DNA of 64,000 nt from Strongylocentrotus purpuratus (taxonomy: Eukaryota; Echinodermata; Echinoidea; Camarodonta; Strongylocentrotidae): the NCBI RefSeq assembly GCF_000002235.5, contig NW_022145599.1, forward strand, positions 5,713,781 to 5,777,780, read 5' to 3'. The position numbers were made by a program, and so were the translations under genes. How positions within the stretch are numbered: position 1 is the stretch's first letter; the number at the start of each line of letters is the position of its first letter. The notes below the pieces were generated by a model. It was not told the origin of the DNA. It ran no database searches and worked only from the letters and a program-made list of their open reading frames with translations. Positions 29,101-37,541 of the stretch are shown here, one piece after another.

Positions 29101-32100
29101 CAGGGAGGTCTAATCATCCCTAGTGCAGACGGGCTTTAAGAGATGATTTTTGTAGTTTAATTTCATACAGTGGAAAAATATGTAGCTTAGTTCCTCATAT
29201 CTGATTAATCTTTTCTGTTCCTTTGTTTTTTTAGCTTTGTCTTCCTGCAGGTGTATTTCTCTCCTTTGTTTACGGAGGGTGCTGAGAGACCTATCGCTAT
29301 ACCTCTCTCTCAGGTAAGACTCGTCTTAAATCCACTGTTTCAGAGTTTACTCTGTTGGAAATGCATATGTAGAAGAGTAAAACTCATCTCAGAATGATAA
29401 TACTACCCTGTTTTTATCCTGATATGGTGACAGTCTATTGGTCTTTTGTATGGTTTCTTTCAGTCAAAAGTCACAAGATCAAGATGCTGTACAGTTATCA
29501 TTACCCCCATTCACCGAACTCAATTAATATCTTAATTAACCCCTCCAAATATATGCACCATCTCGTAATCTTTGCTCAGCGACCGACACATGTTAACTTA
29601 TCATTCCCAAATCTAGACTCTCAACAGCTGAGAAATTGTAGCTGCATCAAAGACTTGGAACAGCATCCCTCTTTCCATATGGGAAATTACCTGTCTTGCC
29701 ACCTTCAAAAGATCCCTCAAAACACGTTATTCCACTATTTCCTTCTTTTCAACAAGCTCTCAAACATTTAGAAAATATGGAACGTATAATTGCTTTCAAG
29801 AAAAATCGTCTCGATCTTCATAATAAGAAATGGCAGATATTTTGTTAACTTTTTTTTTATTGCTGATGAGTTAACTATTACACTATATTTTTATTATATG
29901 ACTATACGAACATGTTATTATTACTATCATTATTATTATCATGTACTGTTATTATTATGAATGAGATTTGTTTTCAATAAATATTTTGAAGAAAAAAAAG
30001 ATCCCTCAAAACTTACTTTTTTCCCCAGTGATCTATTTGATCTACTTCCTTTTTGTTCTCTTTTCATATATTTGTATTTGTAAGCGCTACATTGTATGGT
30101 ACTTATTGTTTTAGCGCTCCTAAATATTTAATATTATTATTATTATATTCTATTATTGTATTATATTTATTATAATAGTTATGATTTATGATTTATGATT
30201 GAAAGAGAAAGGTTGTTGGGTTTGTGGGAGGACTGTGTACTGGTATTGATATAACTGTTTCCCTGCCATTCCTTGGATGGTTTGACTCTGAAATCATTTT
30301 CTGTTTTGTTTTTGATATCAGGTTGGTCAGAGAGCAGTCAAGGTCCTCGACAGGATCCCTCCATATGATACTCACAAGATAGGTGTGGTCTATGTAGGAG
30401 AATCACAGGTCAGTGGTCATCTTCTTCTACACATTAAAATATGATGTTGAGTAATCGTCATGATGATAATAATAATATTAATAATAGGCATTTATATAGC
30501 GCCATCTATCTAGACAATTCTATTCTGAGGCACACAAATTAATTATACCCCGGCTTTAGCCTAGCTGCCATTACAGCACTCTAGCATTTCAAGGTATTAA
30601 TTCCTGCCAGGTACCTATTTACATCACCTGGGTCGAGGGTGGCAAATGTAGATTAATGCCTTGCCAAAGGACATTAGTGCCACGACCTTCAAAATTTCAA
30701 GTCAAGTGCTTAAACCACTCGACTACGACATGCAGTTGCATTGTGAAAGAACTGTCAAGAATTAATTATGAATGATTCATTATGAATGAACTCTCCAGGC
30801 ATTGTAATTACATTTTGTATGTGAGCTTTCACTTTTCTGGTATCATTACTCAAGTCTTATTTTTTAAACTTTTTCTGTTAGTGTTATTATATATCATACA
30901 TGTGTCAACTTTGCAATGTCAGATGAATCACGATTTCCTTTGTTTTTTTCATATCCAAAACGATTTTATGAAATACTTGTACTTAAAGTGTTCCTTGGCA
31001 TTCACTACAGTTTTCAATGATGTTTATGATTATAAGTTGAACTTTCATAGCGTTCAAATTCTCTTTCCTTAGGCCAATGATGAGACAGAAATCTTGTCCA
31101 ATGTGTATGGATCAGCACGCTATATGAACTTCCTACGAGGGTTAGGTCAGCTGGTGTCGCTCAAGGACATTGACCCTGATGAAGTGTACACTGGGGGACT
31201 GGATAGAACCGGTTCTGATGGCAATTTCACCTACTGTTGGCAAGATGACATCATGCAAGGTAATGTACCAAGTTTATGAGTATTTAAGGAGTGTGATCTT
31301 GAAAGTAAACAATTCTCAAGAGATACTCTTTTTCACACAATCAGTGAAATGTGCCTAATATGTGGATTGGTGATAGTTCGAAGTTTCTTCAGATTTGTAG
31401 TAGAAGTGATATATCTAGCTGTAAGTTACAAAAGATGGTTTGTTATGAAGATAAGGAATAATTTTGTGGGTGAATTTTGGACTGAATAATAATATACCCC
31501 TTTTATTGAGGCAAAAGGAATTACTATTGGGACAGCACTTGTTAGACTGATGACATCAAAACTTGAAAATTTGGTTCAAAAGACCAGTTTACTCACATAT
31601 TCAAATGTTATGCTTATTTGTAAACAAATGTTGTTCTTGACAACCTCAAAGCTTGCCTGACATAGCAACAAGTAATATATACAGACTGGATTACAAGTAT
31701 TGTAGTTCACTCATTAATAACAGGTTAATGAATAACTTGTCACTAGGTCCCCAATTCAATAAATTTGAATATGTGAGTAAACTGGTCTATTGAGCACCTG
31801 CTTAGAAGTCACTTTGATATGGACATGTATACTGATTATTTCCTGACTTGTTCATGTACAAGAATTTCTATTTTCATAGCGTACTAACCAACATAGATAT
31901 TTACTCTGGAGGCAGCAGTGAATTTCTCATTTGTAGAAGTGAGAGCATGCTATGTTGCAGGTTATTCATGAATACATGTAACATGATATACCAGTCACAG
32001 GTTATTAAGGAAAGTGTATCTGCACAGAAATTCATTTGATATCCCTTTCTTTGGTATCCAGTTATATTCCACATAGCTACACTGATGCCAAACAAAGATT

Positions 32101-34018
32101 CAGATCCCATGTGTAACGGTAAGAAGCTTCACATCGGCAATGACTTTGTATCCATCATCTACAATGAGAGCGGACAGCCTTATAAACTAGGAACCATTAA
32201 GGTAAATACTTCAACATGATTCTTACCATGAGCTGTGGAAATATTTTCATTCATTCTCTTACTCGTTTCATTTTTCGTAAAGATGAGAGTGAAAAGAAGT
32301 AAACATATAACGTACCAATACAGAAAATTAATAAATCATCCTGGAGTAATTCATATCTATTGTGATGTGTATGGAAGAAAAAACTATGAAAAAGAGCAAA
32401 GGGTAGTCAACAAGTATGTACAGCTACTATATAATTTATTTATGTGTGTGCTACATTGGTCGCCCACTAACTGCATGTGTGTTATATCTTATTGATGTAG
32501 AAGAACAAAACTACACTTCATCTGCTAGAGTAGAACAAATGAATTTCAAACATTATATGTATTTAAATTGTTGTGTGAGTTGATCCATTATTGACACATG
32601 AATAAAGAAAATTGTAGCTATTAATAGATGTTTAGATTACATCTAGGGAAGATCTTTATTGCGCAACCTGCTACTACATATATATGTATGTGCACATCAT
32701 AATCTATTTCCTCATATTACTTAGGTAATCTTCTATTTCCATGTATCTTTGTTACTTCAAGTGCATTGATATCATATTTGTCCTTCTCTCTTCCACAGGG
32801 CCAGTTCAATTTTGCAGAGATCATTGTTGAGCCTTTAGACAATGACAGCAATCTTGTCTCCATACAAGCAAAGCCAGGTGAGATTCTATATGTCAGATAA
32901 AGCCCGCTGTACACTATACGCTCCAAATATGATCAGATTGTGGAAGAATTTGCAATATCATTTGATACAAAATTTCAATCGTATAAAATCTTCTTCTTTT
33001 TTCTTTAAAAAAAATATGTAATTTATAATTTGTATGATGTAAAACCTGACCAAGGATCTAGTCATATGAATAAGAAAATCTAACCTTCAAGGGATTTCAT
33101 GCTTCCTTGGAAGAGGAAAAGCTAAATCCGCTCAGAATCGCTGTGACGTCAGACCAGTAGTGTGATTGTCTATGATTTTTGCGTATGTGTTTATCTTTTT
33201 AAACAAAGTTTGAAGTAAATTGTTGGGTGCCAGCTTTATTATACGTTTTGTGTATAGATGTCACTGTTTTTTATTTTCTCATTTACACAGAGTTAGAGCA
33301 GATGTTAGGTAGACGAGGTCCCTGGATGGTTTCAGACCAACGAGCAGCTCTTCTTATTAGACAGATGGCACTTCATGCTAATGTAAGCTTTCATTCGGTT
33401 TTATTTTGATGCAGTATGTATGTAATAGTAATTTGTGGGATTTAGTTTTTAGAATGGCTTTTACATGTAGATACATTTTCTCATGGCCCCTAACCCTACC
33501 CATCATATAAATTTGAACATTTTAAATGGTATTTTTTCCATTTTTAAGCAGTCTAGTCCACCATAAAGTGCATTGGCGCAGAGAAATACTGAACACAAGA
33601 ACAAAACATGAAAACATTGAAATGATATGGTTTATGATACTTGATATGTGGTCTTAGCAAGAATCCAACAAATGAAAATATTTAATTAATCCTCCTTAAT
33701 TAGCAGTTTTGATTTATTCTTAGTATGAAATGTAATATCTTGATGTAAACAGTAAAATCTAGTATCCTTGTTTCATTTATGTTGAATCCTTAGCTGGCTT
33801 CCCAGATCCACCGTAGCCGCCCAGCCGAAGCCTACTGCTCCAACTGGCTCGAGAGACTGAGGCACATCATACGCATCCAGGACAAGGTCAGACACATGGG
33901 GGCGCCATCTAACCCCATGATGAACGTCATGTCGTCTCGTTATCTTCAAACACCGGAGAAGAAATCAAGTGGACATACAAAAGCAGCTAAAATCAGTGAC
34001 TTTACAGATTATGCGTAG
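2131..34018 (+). CDS. TSC2: Tuberin (TSC2), GTPase-activating subunit of the TSC complex; 35 coding exons
   Basis: Tuberin binds hamartin (TSC1) and stimulates GTP hydrolysis by RHEB, shutting down mTORC1 at the lysosome. I joined 35 exons by hand. Each has AG/GT borders, the phases agree throughout, and the sum is 6129 nt (2042 residues plus TAG), against about 1800 in human. Order: N-terminal tuberin region (residues 1-330), alpha-solenoid (to about 920), a low-complexity regulatory linker (to about 1745), and a C-terminal Rap/RHEB-GAP domain. The ATG at 2131 has a GCCACC Kozak context and gives the expected short N-terminus; an in-frame ATG 16 codons upstream is less likely. The extra length lies mainly in a serine-rich insert in exon 26. 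Exon coordinates are in the four sub-entries. Confidence 0.95.
2737..4171. other. TSC2 introns 2 and 3, no recognised element
   Basis: Apart from exon 3 (3460-3570), this is AT-rich intron. I see a short (TTTC)n run near 3004-3025 and a TACCGGTAC palindrome near 3776. The 60-70 codon open frames here show no family resemblance and no codon bias. Confidence 0.4.
4708..5010 (+). mobile_element. tRNA-derived SINE in TSC2 intron 5
   Basis: The head has an A-box-like 'tatagtggttcattcacttg' and a B-box-like 'agggttcatatcccgg', followed by 'tgtcctttggcaagatatt' and 'ctactctccacccaggtt'. The same body order (head, cctttg-caag, cactctccacccagg) occurs in the copy at 18968-19244, which supports a shared family. 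The 3' end is approximate. Confidence 0.65.
5367..5400. repeat. (TAATG)n microsatellite in TSC2 intron 5
   Basis: Perfect pentanucleotide units (about six) lie about 65 bases upstream of exon 6. Confidence 0.8.
6196..6320. mobile_element. Short hAT-like MITE in TSC2 intron 6
   Basis: The ends are CAGGGATGCCAGTT and, reversed, CAGGGATGCCAGTTGG. A 6-bp direct repeat, taatag, flanks it at 6190-6195 and 6321-6326. A CAGGG terminus is typical of hAT elements, although these usually make 8-bp duplications. No coding capacity (125 bp). Confidence 0.6.
7793..8149. repeat. TSC2 intron 9 with (TC)n microsatellite at about 8091-8126
   Basis: The intron ends in an uninterrupted TC dinucleotide run, then a short pyrimidine tract and the exon 10 acceptor cttcag at 8149. 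The microsatellite therefore forms most of the polypyrimidine tract of this acceptor. Confidence 0.8.
8150..19579 (+). CDS. TSC2: TSC2 exons 10-22: central alpha-solenoid
   Basis: Exons: 8150-8293, 9699-9842, 10265-10450, 10985-11140, 12710-12853, 13578-13700, 14606-14712, 15286-15418, 15936-16058, 16693-16824, 17588-17777, 18782-18875, 19477-19579, making residues 331-923. Conserved tuberin blocks are SYRAQSIHP-like [29 protein letters not shown], the [18 protein letters not shown] junction across exons 21-22, and [16 protein letters not shown]. Exon 14 carries an extra Gly-rich and His-rich run. The acceptor of exon 10 directly follows a (TC)n microsatellite. Confidence 0.92.
9046..9178. 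mobile_element. Palindromic MITE-like element in TSC2 intron 10
   Basis: The ends read AATATTGACCGGC and, from the other side, AATATTGACTGGC. Inside, 'atattgcccaaac' and 'catattgcccc' on the left are mirrored by 'gggcaatatggg' and 'gggcaatgtatg' on the right, making an imperfect hairpin of about 135 bp. No clear target duplication. Similar sequences 'atgtatgttattttat' lie at about 9004 and 9557, so a larger insertion to about 9550 is possible. Confidence 0.5.
9179..10264. other. TSC2 introns 10 and 11, remainder
   Basis: Exon 11 (9699-9842) lies inside. The rest is unremarkable AT-rich intron; 9179-9550 may belong to the same insertion as the palindromic element before it. No gene seen. Confidence 0.35.
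11173..12156. mobile_element. Non-autonomous hAT-like element with subterminal repeats (TSC2 intron 13)
   Basis: The element begins CAGGGCGCGACAA and ends, reversed, CAGGGTGCTACAA. The 7-bp repeat atgttag flanks it at 11166-11172 and 12157-12163. Near both ends the motif cttgcccga / tcgggcaag recurs in both orientations (left: about 11191, 11224, 11250, 11260; right: about 12069, 12091, 12111, 12122). Clustered subterminal motifs are where hAT transposases bind. The interior (about 11340-11560) is GC-rich with many gctagc-like words. No transposase seen in 984 bp. Confidence 0.8.
12874..13068 (+). mobile_element. TTAA-flanked MITE, copy 1 (TSC2 intron 14)
   Basis: One of five copies of a roughly 190-bp family. 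The inverted ends follow TTAAAGCCCCACTGCACTA. The body shares 'tagctacttg', 'gccctctatata', 'gagagctgatttgatgaga' and 'ccacctgtcagtgacca'. This copy starts about 20 bases after the exon 14 donor. TTAA at both ends suggests piggyBac-type insertion. Confidence 0.8.
13069..13577. other. TSC2 intron 14 remainder with degenerate (ATC)n/(GAT)n tracts
   Basis: Trinucleotide-rich sequence around 13100-13290 opens frames in several phases on both strands, which explains the methionine/isoleucine-rich open frames here. No gene. Confidence 0.5.
13961..14112. mobile_element. CAGGG-ended MITE (TSC2 intron 15)
   Basis: The left end CAGGGACCCGTTTCATAAAG is matched, reversed, by CAGGGCCCCATTTCACAAAA at the right end. 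Internal 'atgacaa' and 'gtgacaaat' words are arranged symmetrically. No target duplication was found. 152 bp, non-coding. Confidence 0.65.
14360..14595. repeat. Diverged tandem duplication of about 110 bp (TSC2 intron 15)
   Basis: The blocks 'gagtataatatttcata', 'attgtaatta', 'taggt.tgtctat' and 'tgtttcactgtat' occur once from about 14371 and again from about 14469, in the same order. The second copy ends ten bases before exon 16. Confidence 0.6.
16067..16262 (+). mobile_element. TTAA-flanked MITE, copy 2 (TSC2 intron 18)
   Basis: Same family as 12874-13068, with clear ends TTAAAGCCCCACTGCACTAC and GTGCAGAGGGGCTTTAA. The left TTAA begins only nine bases after exon 18 ends (16058), right behind the splice donor. 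Confidence 0.85.
16825..17587. other. TSC2 intron 19, no recognised element
   Basis: AT-rich intron with no repeat family that I recognise. An open frame runs in from 17480 but only its exon 20 part is tuberin. Confidence 0.35.
17822..18012 (-). mobile_element. tRNA-derived SINE, antisense (TSC2 intron 20)
   Basis: On the minus strand the head reads like a complete tRNA arm set: 'gatagctcagttggtagagc' (A box), an anticodon-loop-like 'gtctcgtaatcc' and 'acccgggttagaaacc' (B box). It is followed by 'tgccctttggtaaggcatta' and 'ccctcggagaggacctaaag'. There is no matching acceptor stem, so it is a SINE and not a tRNA gene. Confidence 0.75.
18968..19244 (+). mobile_element. tRNA-derived SINE (TSC2 intron 21)
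   Basis: Head with 'gatctagtggatatgtcacc' and B-box-like 'gcggttcgagtcccgcc', then 'tgtcctttgacaagacatt', 'cactctccacccagg', and a tail 'gcgctatataaatat' leading into AT-rich sequence. Best-preserved copy of the 4708-5010 family in the window. Confidence 0.75.
19797..19999. mobile_element. PIF/Harbinger-like MITE (TSC2 intron 22)
   Basis: Inverted ends AGGGGGTATCTCACTGAGCG and, reversed, AGGGGCTATCTCACTGAGCG. TTA on both sides (19794-19796 and 20000-20002) fits the 3-bp duplications of Harbinger elements. It ends 34 bases before exon 23. Confidence 0.75.
20034..28818 (+). CDS. TSC2: TSC2 exons 23-28: regulatory low-complexity linker
   Basis: Exons: 20034-20140, 20646-20801, 21358-21715, 22073-23051, 27284-27405, 28070-28818, making residues 924-1746. 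Conserved islands are [13 protein letters not shown], the [19 protein letters not shown] block and [17 protein letters not shown]. Basic-directed phosphorylation motifs are [10 protein letters not shown] (residues 947-956, where human tuberin has an AKT site), [10 protein letters not shown] (1526-1535, an AMPK consensus centred on Ser1531) and RPRGHT (Thr1703, a full RxRxxT AKT consensus). Exon 26 encodes a Ser/Lys/Gly-rich insert with repeated SKVMFA-like units and ends with a run of Glu. The exon 25 donor (aag|gttttg) is weak but gives the correct phase. Confidence 0.88.
20996..21189 (+). mobile_element. TTAA-type MITE, copy 3 (TSC2 intron 24)
   Basis: Body matches the 12874-13068 family from 'agccccactgcactac' to 'ggctttaa'. 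The left TTAA is degraded to cttc; the right is intact. Confidence 0.75.
23052..27283. other. TSC2 intron 26 (4.2 kb), palindrome-rich
   Basis: The longest TSC2 intron. No gene or full transposon was recognised. It is unusually rich in TACATGTACA-type words (for example near 23812, 24113, 24731, 25903, 26006, 26330, 26545, 26636), with a TACCGGTATATACTGGTA stretch near 26180 and a (TA)n run near 23821-23836. The 60-118 codon open frames are low-complexity and show no homology I know. Confidence 0.5.
27750..27830 (-). mobile_element. Degraded SINE head, antisense (TSC2 intron 27)
   Basis: On the minus strand 'tggtctagtggataagtcac' resembles the head of the 18968-19244 SINE ('gatctagtggatatgtcacc'). 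The B box is not recognisable, and the MITE at 27838 follows immediately. Confidence 0.4.
27838..28029 (-). mobile_element. TTAA-flanked MITE, copy 4, reversed (TSC2 intron 27)
   Basis: Reverse orientation of the 12874-13068 family, with TTAA at 27838-27841 and 28026-28029. The right edge is 40 bases upstream of exon 28, so it lies in or next to the branch-point zone. The open frame into exon 28 starts in its edge. Confidence 0.8.
28959..29139 (+). mobile_element. TTAA-flanked MITE, copy 5 (TSC2 intron 28)
   Basis: TTAA at 28959-28962 and 29136-29139, with the family ends and body. Shortest copy, with small internal deletions. Confidence 0.8.
29235..34018 (+). CDS. TSC2: TSC2 exons 29-35: RHEB-GAP domain and C-terminus
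   Basis: Exons: 29235-29313, 30322-30408, 31073-31259, 32062-32201, 32799-32877, 33291-33382, 33794-34018, making residues 1747-2042. The Rap/RHEB-GAP fold is clear: [36 protein letters not shown] and [15 protein letters not shown]. The catalytic asparagine thumb in GND is codon 32139-32141 (residue 1891 of my model). [14 protein letters not shown] and [20 protein letters not shown] follow, matching the end of the GAP domain. The protein ends ISDFTDYA, close to the vertebrate ending VEDFTEFV. Confidence 0.95.
29580..30150 (+). pseudogene. LINE (non-LTR retrotransposon) ORF2 C-terminal remnant and 3' tail
   Basis: From about 29653 one frame reads [10 protein letters not shown] then [12 protein letters not shown]. 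That resembles the final stretch of CR1/L2/Jockey-like ORF2 proteins (WNSLP ... FKRxLKxxLF). The words 'agatccctcaaaac' recur at 30000, followed by a typical tail: 'gtaagcgctacattg', 'tagcgctcctaaa', then (ATT)n at about 30130. It looks like two overlapping dead fragments. Family assignment is tentative. Confidence 0.5.
30477..30745 (-). mobile_element. tRNA-derived SINE, antisense (TSC2 intron 30)
   Basis: On the minus strand the head 'gtagtcgagtggtttaagca' is followed by 'gtggcactaatgtcctttgg', 'acccaggtgatgtaaatagg' and a tail ending 'gcgctatataaatgcc'. Same architecture as the other SINEs here. Confidence 0.65.
31581..31790. mobile_element. Inverted-repeat MITE-like sequence (TSC2 intron 31)
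   Basis: 'agaccagtttactcacatat' near 31582 has an exact reverse complement near 31763-31788 ('tatgtgagtaaactggtct'), and the match runs to about 26 bp. The interior is AT-rich and non-coding. The true ends and any target duplication were not resolved. Confidence 0.5.
32202..33793. other. TSC2 introns 32-34, no recognised element
   Basis: Exons 33 (32799-32877) and 34 (33291-33382) lie inside. The remaining sequence is AT-rich with nothing I can name. Confidence 0.35.
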
Positions 34019-35290
34019 TGCAGCAAGAGTGTCTACTTTGCGCTTGTCTTGTTGTGCAGATTCTCCGATTCCAGTTTCCTTCATATATTTCACGAAAGAG
34101 ATTGAAGTTCCTGGAATCAGGACTTTGAAAAATATTTCAAATGTTTTCATTATGAAAACTGTTACAAGCAGCATCTAACTGTAATCTCATTAAAAATTCA
34201 TCTTTTCATCATCAGCACTATTCATCTTACACATTATACCAATCCATAACTTGTACTTCTGTGCATACCAAGGACATGTAGCTAACAAGTTCAAAGAGAT
34301 TACAAATATTATATATATTATATTAATATACATGATATAATTATGGTAATGAGTAGCTATTGGTTTTATCAGTTTACATTATTTGAGACCAATTGAACGG
34401 TTTGAATTCTCATTGTTACTGGATACATGACATGTATTGCAGATTTCACTTTTCTGCCATTGTAGAGTGCATGGTATGGGTAGTATGAATTAAAGTACTA
34501 AGGCATTTGTTGTTTTTGTGATAAATTAATTTCTTTTCTTGTTACAGTGTCAATTTGAATCCAAGCATTAATTTAATGACAATATAAACATGTAGGCTAA
34601 GACTTTTGAAACGATTAGTATTTGCCAAATCTTTCATCTCCTGGTCGTCTGAATATCTTTACATGTTTATATTGTCCTTATATTCTCTCAACAACAAAAA
34701 AGGAAAAAAAAGAATTGCAAAAAAGAAAGACCAAATGCTGGAAGCTTCTTGATTGGTGTCTCTCCTTTGTTTTATATATTGTTGTATTATATGCAGAAAT
34801 TAATTTTGATACAGAACTGTGAAGAGGAGGAAAATTGTGATGTTATGATTGATCGTAATTGAAATACAATCAAAAGTATCAAGGAAATTGCTAAAGAAAA
34901 AACAATGAAAATAATTTCCTTTAGCAAGTGAAAGTTATTTTGCAATTTAAACATTTTTGCAAATTTTGTATTTCTTGCATTTTCTTTTCCTTACCCATTA
35001 GAGCAAGGTTAATTTGACCATGGAGATACAAATCAAATGATCTAAATTATTGTAGTAATGATTTATTCTCAATTTGTGTAGAAATTATATTTTCACTGGG
35101 TGCTGAAGGTAACTACATATTGATTATTATTACTTTCACTAACCCTTGTTATTGTGCAATATTATTATTTTTGTATTACTTAAGTTTTTTTTGTGAATTT
35201 GCATTTCCTAGAGGACTACATTTTTGCAAGGGCTTGATGAATGATTAAACATGAACAAAAGTACCTTTTGATGTGTGACTTTTTCTGATA
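34019..35290. other. TSC2 3' untranslated region and downstream spacer
   Basis: AT-rich and without coding signal. The TSC2 3' UTR must begin here; I could not place a convincing polyadenylation site. Confidence 0.35.
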
Positions 35291-35296
35291 TATTCT

Positions 35297-36024
35297 AAAA
35301 GGGATAGCTGAGTTCTGTTGCATAGGGCGCTACACAAAATAATTTTTTGTGAGATAATGAAAAACTGAGTGTCAAATTTGAAAGAACATACAATTAAGAT
35401 TACAAAATCATCTTTGTTTGATCAAAATCGGTTCAGAGGCGGCTGAAATATCGATAAATATAACAACTTCTAATACTTGTGTACCACCACAAATATTAGA
35501 TAATTTGAAAAAGCCTTTGAAAAAACGAAAAAGCGCCTTTTACGTCGTATTTCAGCCGATGCCGATATTGGCTTTTTTGTTGGCATTTTCGTGTTGGTTA
35601 TATTACGCACAACCAGCCGGCCCATGTAAAAGTCTTCTTCTTCCTAAAAAGTGCAGGCTTCATGAAATGAAGATTAACGCACTGTGGGTTGATGCGCACA
35701 GTCAATAGTACGCAAATATACACATTGTTTAGTGATGTGCAGTTAAAATAATAATAAAAATATTAAAAAATAAAAAGTATTGTTATAAAACATTGTTATT
35801 TTTTAATTAAATAATTAATTAACGGTCACTGTGTTTTTTTTTTAAAGTGGAGCTTGGTATGATCGTATTGGCTAAATTTCACACATTTTGGGGTCTAAAA
35901 TTACCTTCATAGCAATTTTAGGTTCTAAAAGGGCACTCGTAATGTCATAAATAAGAATAAAAGCAATTAACCATGCACTTTGAAGGCATTTGCGGTCTGA
36001 AAACAGAACTCAACTATCCCTTTT
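35297..36024. mobile_element. DNA element with 23-bp terminal inverted repeats
   Basis: The left end AAAAGGGATAGCTGAGTTCT is matched, reversed, by AAAAGGGATAGTTGAGTTCT at the right end. The target duplication is unclear. A 96-codon open frame (35418-35708) inside has a hydrophobic stretch but no recognised domain, so I do not call it a gene. Confidence 0.6.
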
Positions 36025-36439
36025 GATTCCTTGAATTACATTTACCCGGTATGTGCCATTACAACAAAGTCCACTGGAGCAATAGGACTAATTCTCCTGT
36101 GTCTTCATACTGAATGACAAGTCTGTAACACATTTCAGCTTAGCTGCCTATTAGTTCTAATAATAATGATATCAATAATAATAATATTATTAATGATAGT
36201 AAAACACAAAATGACAAAAGTGATAATGGTTACAACTGAAATAATGATGATGATAATAGAAATAAAAGTAATGAAGATAATAAAGTATAGGAGAGAAAGA
36301 GAGAGAAAGAGATAGGGAACAGACTAGACGCTGATAATAATCATGAGAGATTAAGGAGAGAGATGTATAGAGGGAGACAAGAGAACAAAAAGATACAGGT
36401 ATACTGGGGGAGAGAGAGAATGAAGGGGGAGACAGCTAG

Positions 36440-36858
36440 CCAAGCTGTGGCGCCACCCAAGCTAACGGCTAGTCGCCATAGCAGTAGTGCAGATACATGC
36501 GGTACTAAGCGGTAGCAAGCGGCTAGCATGCAGCACGTCGTGACGTAGGCCCTACACAGCGAAGCCATGCTTATGCATGCCCGCGAAATCCTCAAAATGC
36601 ACGTAGCCTACTAGTGCTTTGAGCTAGCTAAGCCTAGTAGCTTGCGCTTGCGTAACGTAAGACGTCGTGTAGATCTCTACGCATCATTTCCGGCCAGCGG
36701 CACGATTCGATTGCACGTGTTTCGGGAAAGAGATGGTAAAGGAATGGTCGAGAACTCAAACGTATTTATGATTAATAAGCTAAGTTTGAGCCATTTGAGC
36801 TAGTTCTCATTGCTGAAGTGAACTCATCATTATCATATCACAGCTCATTCTATCTGAG
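36440..36858 (+). promoter_or_regulatory. Possible CpG-rich promoter and untranslated first exon
   Basis: About 36440-36730 is clearly richer in G+C and CpG than its surroundings and is not inside a transposon that I can bound. It is followed at 36858 by a consensus splice donor (tctgag|gtaagt). The sialyltransferase coding start at 62139 has a splice acceptor just upstream (ttttcatcag, ending 62105), so that gene needs a separate 5' exon. This site is one candidate; the intron would be about 25 kb. Confidence 0.25.
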
Positions 36859-36948
36859 GTAAGTCACGATCACGATTCCCTCATTATTTTCTTTTTCTAT
36901 TGACCATGATGAAGACCCAATTTCTAAATTCTATTTCTAGATCTAGAC

Positions 36949-37541
36949 TAGACCGAATTTTCCGTCTCTTTCGTTCGTTAGCCTCTTATTGGGGTAGGGT
37001 CGGCTCTCTCTTTAGAGACGGAAGCCGTTTATACACATGTCCTTGCTAACGCCACGGCCAGTTCTGGTCGTAGCGTTTTGCCCCCAAAATCCCCCAAAAT
37101 GTCATTTTACCTCGAGCATGTTATATTGTAAATTAGGCCTAGGCTATAATAAATCAGTTCCACCTACCAACTTGACTTAAATAATCAGTTTAATAGTCCC
37201 TTTTTAGGAAATTATGGGTCAAAATCGAAATCCATTTTGAAAATCTTTTTCAACATGGATTCCGATTTTGACCCATAATTTCCTAAAAAGGGACTATTAA
37301 ACTGATTATTTAAGTCAAGTTGGTAGGTGGAACTGATTTATTATAGCCTAGGCCTAATTTACAATATAACATGCTCGAGGTAAAATGACATTTTGGGGGA
37401 TTTTGGGGGCAAAACGCTACGACCAGAACTGGCCGTGGCGTTAGCAAGGACATGTGTATAAACGGCTTCCGTCTCTAAAGAGAGAGCCGACCCTACCCCA
37501 ATAAGAGGCTAACGAACGAAAGAGACGGAAAATTCGGTCTA
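36949..37541. mobile_element. Fold-back DNA transposon, copy 2
   Basis: Two arms of about 280 bp are near-perfect reverse complements around 37235-37250. The ends start TAGACCGAA, as in copy 1 (347-1261). The arms share with copy 1 the block 'gcccccaaaatcccccaaaa' through 'ttaggcctaggctataat' and 'ggaaattatgggtcaaaatc'. The outer arm sequence differs, so the two are distinct subfamilies with a shared core. Flanks gatctagac (36940-36948) and gatctagat (37542-37550) match at 8 of 9 bases. Confidence 0.85.

Noticed and set aside
35418..35708. A 96-codon secreted or membrane protein
   Set aside because: It lies inside a TIR element, has no recognised family and no splice or start context to support it.
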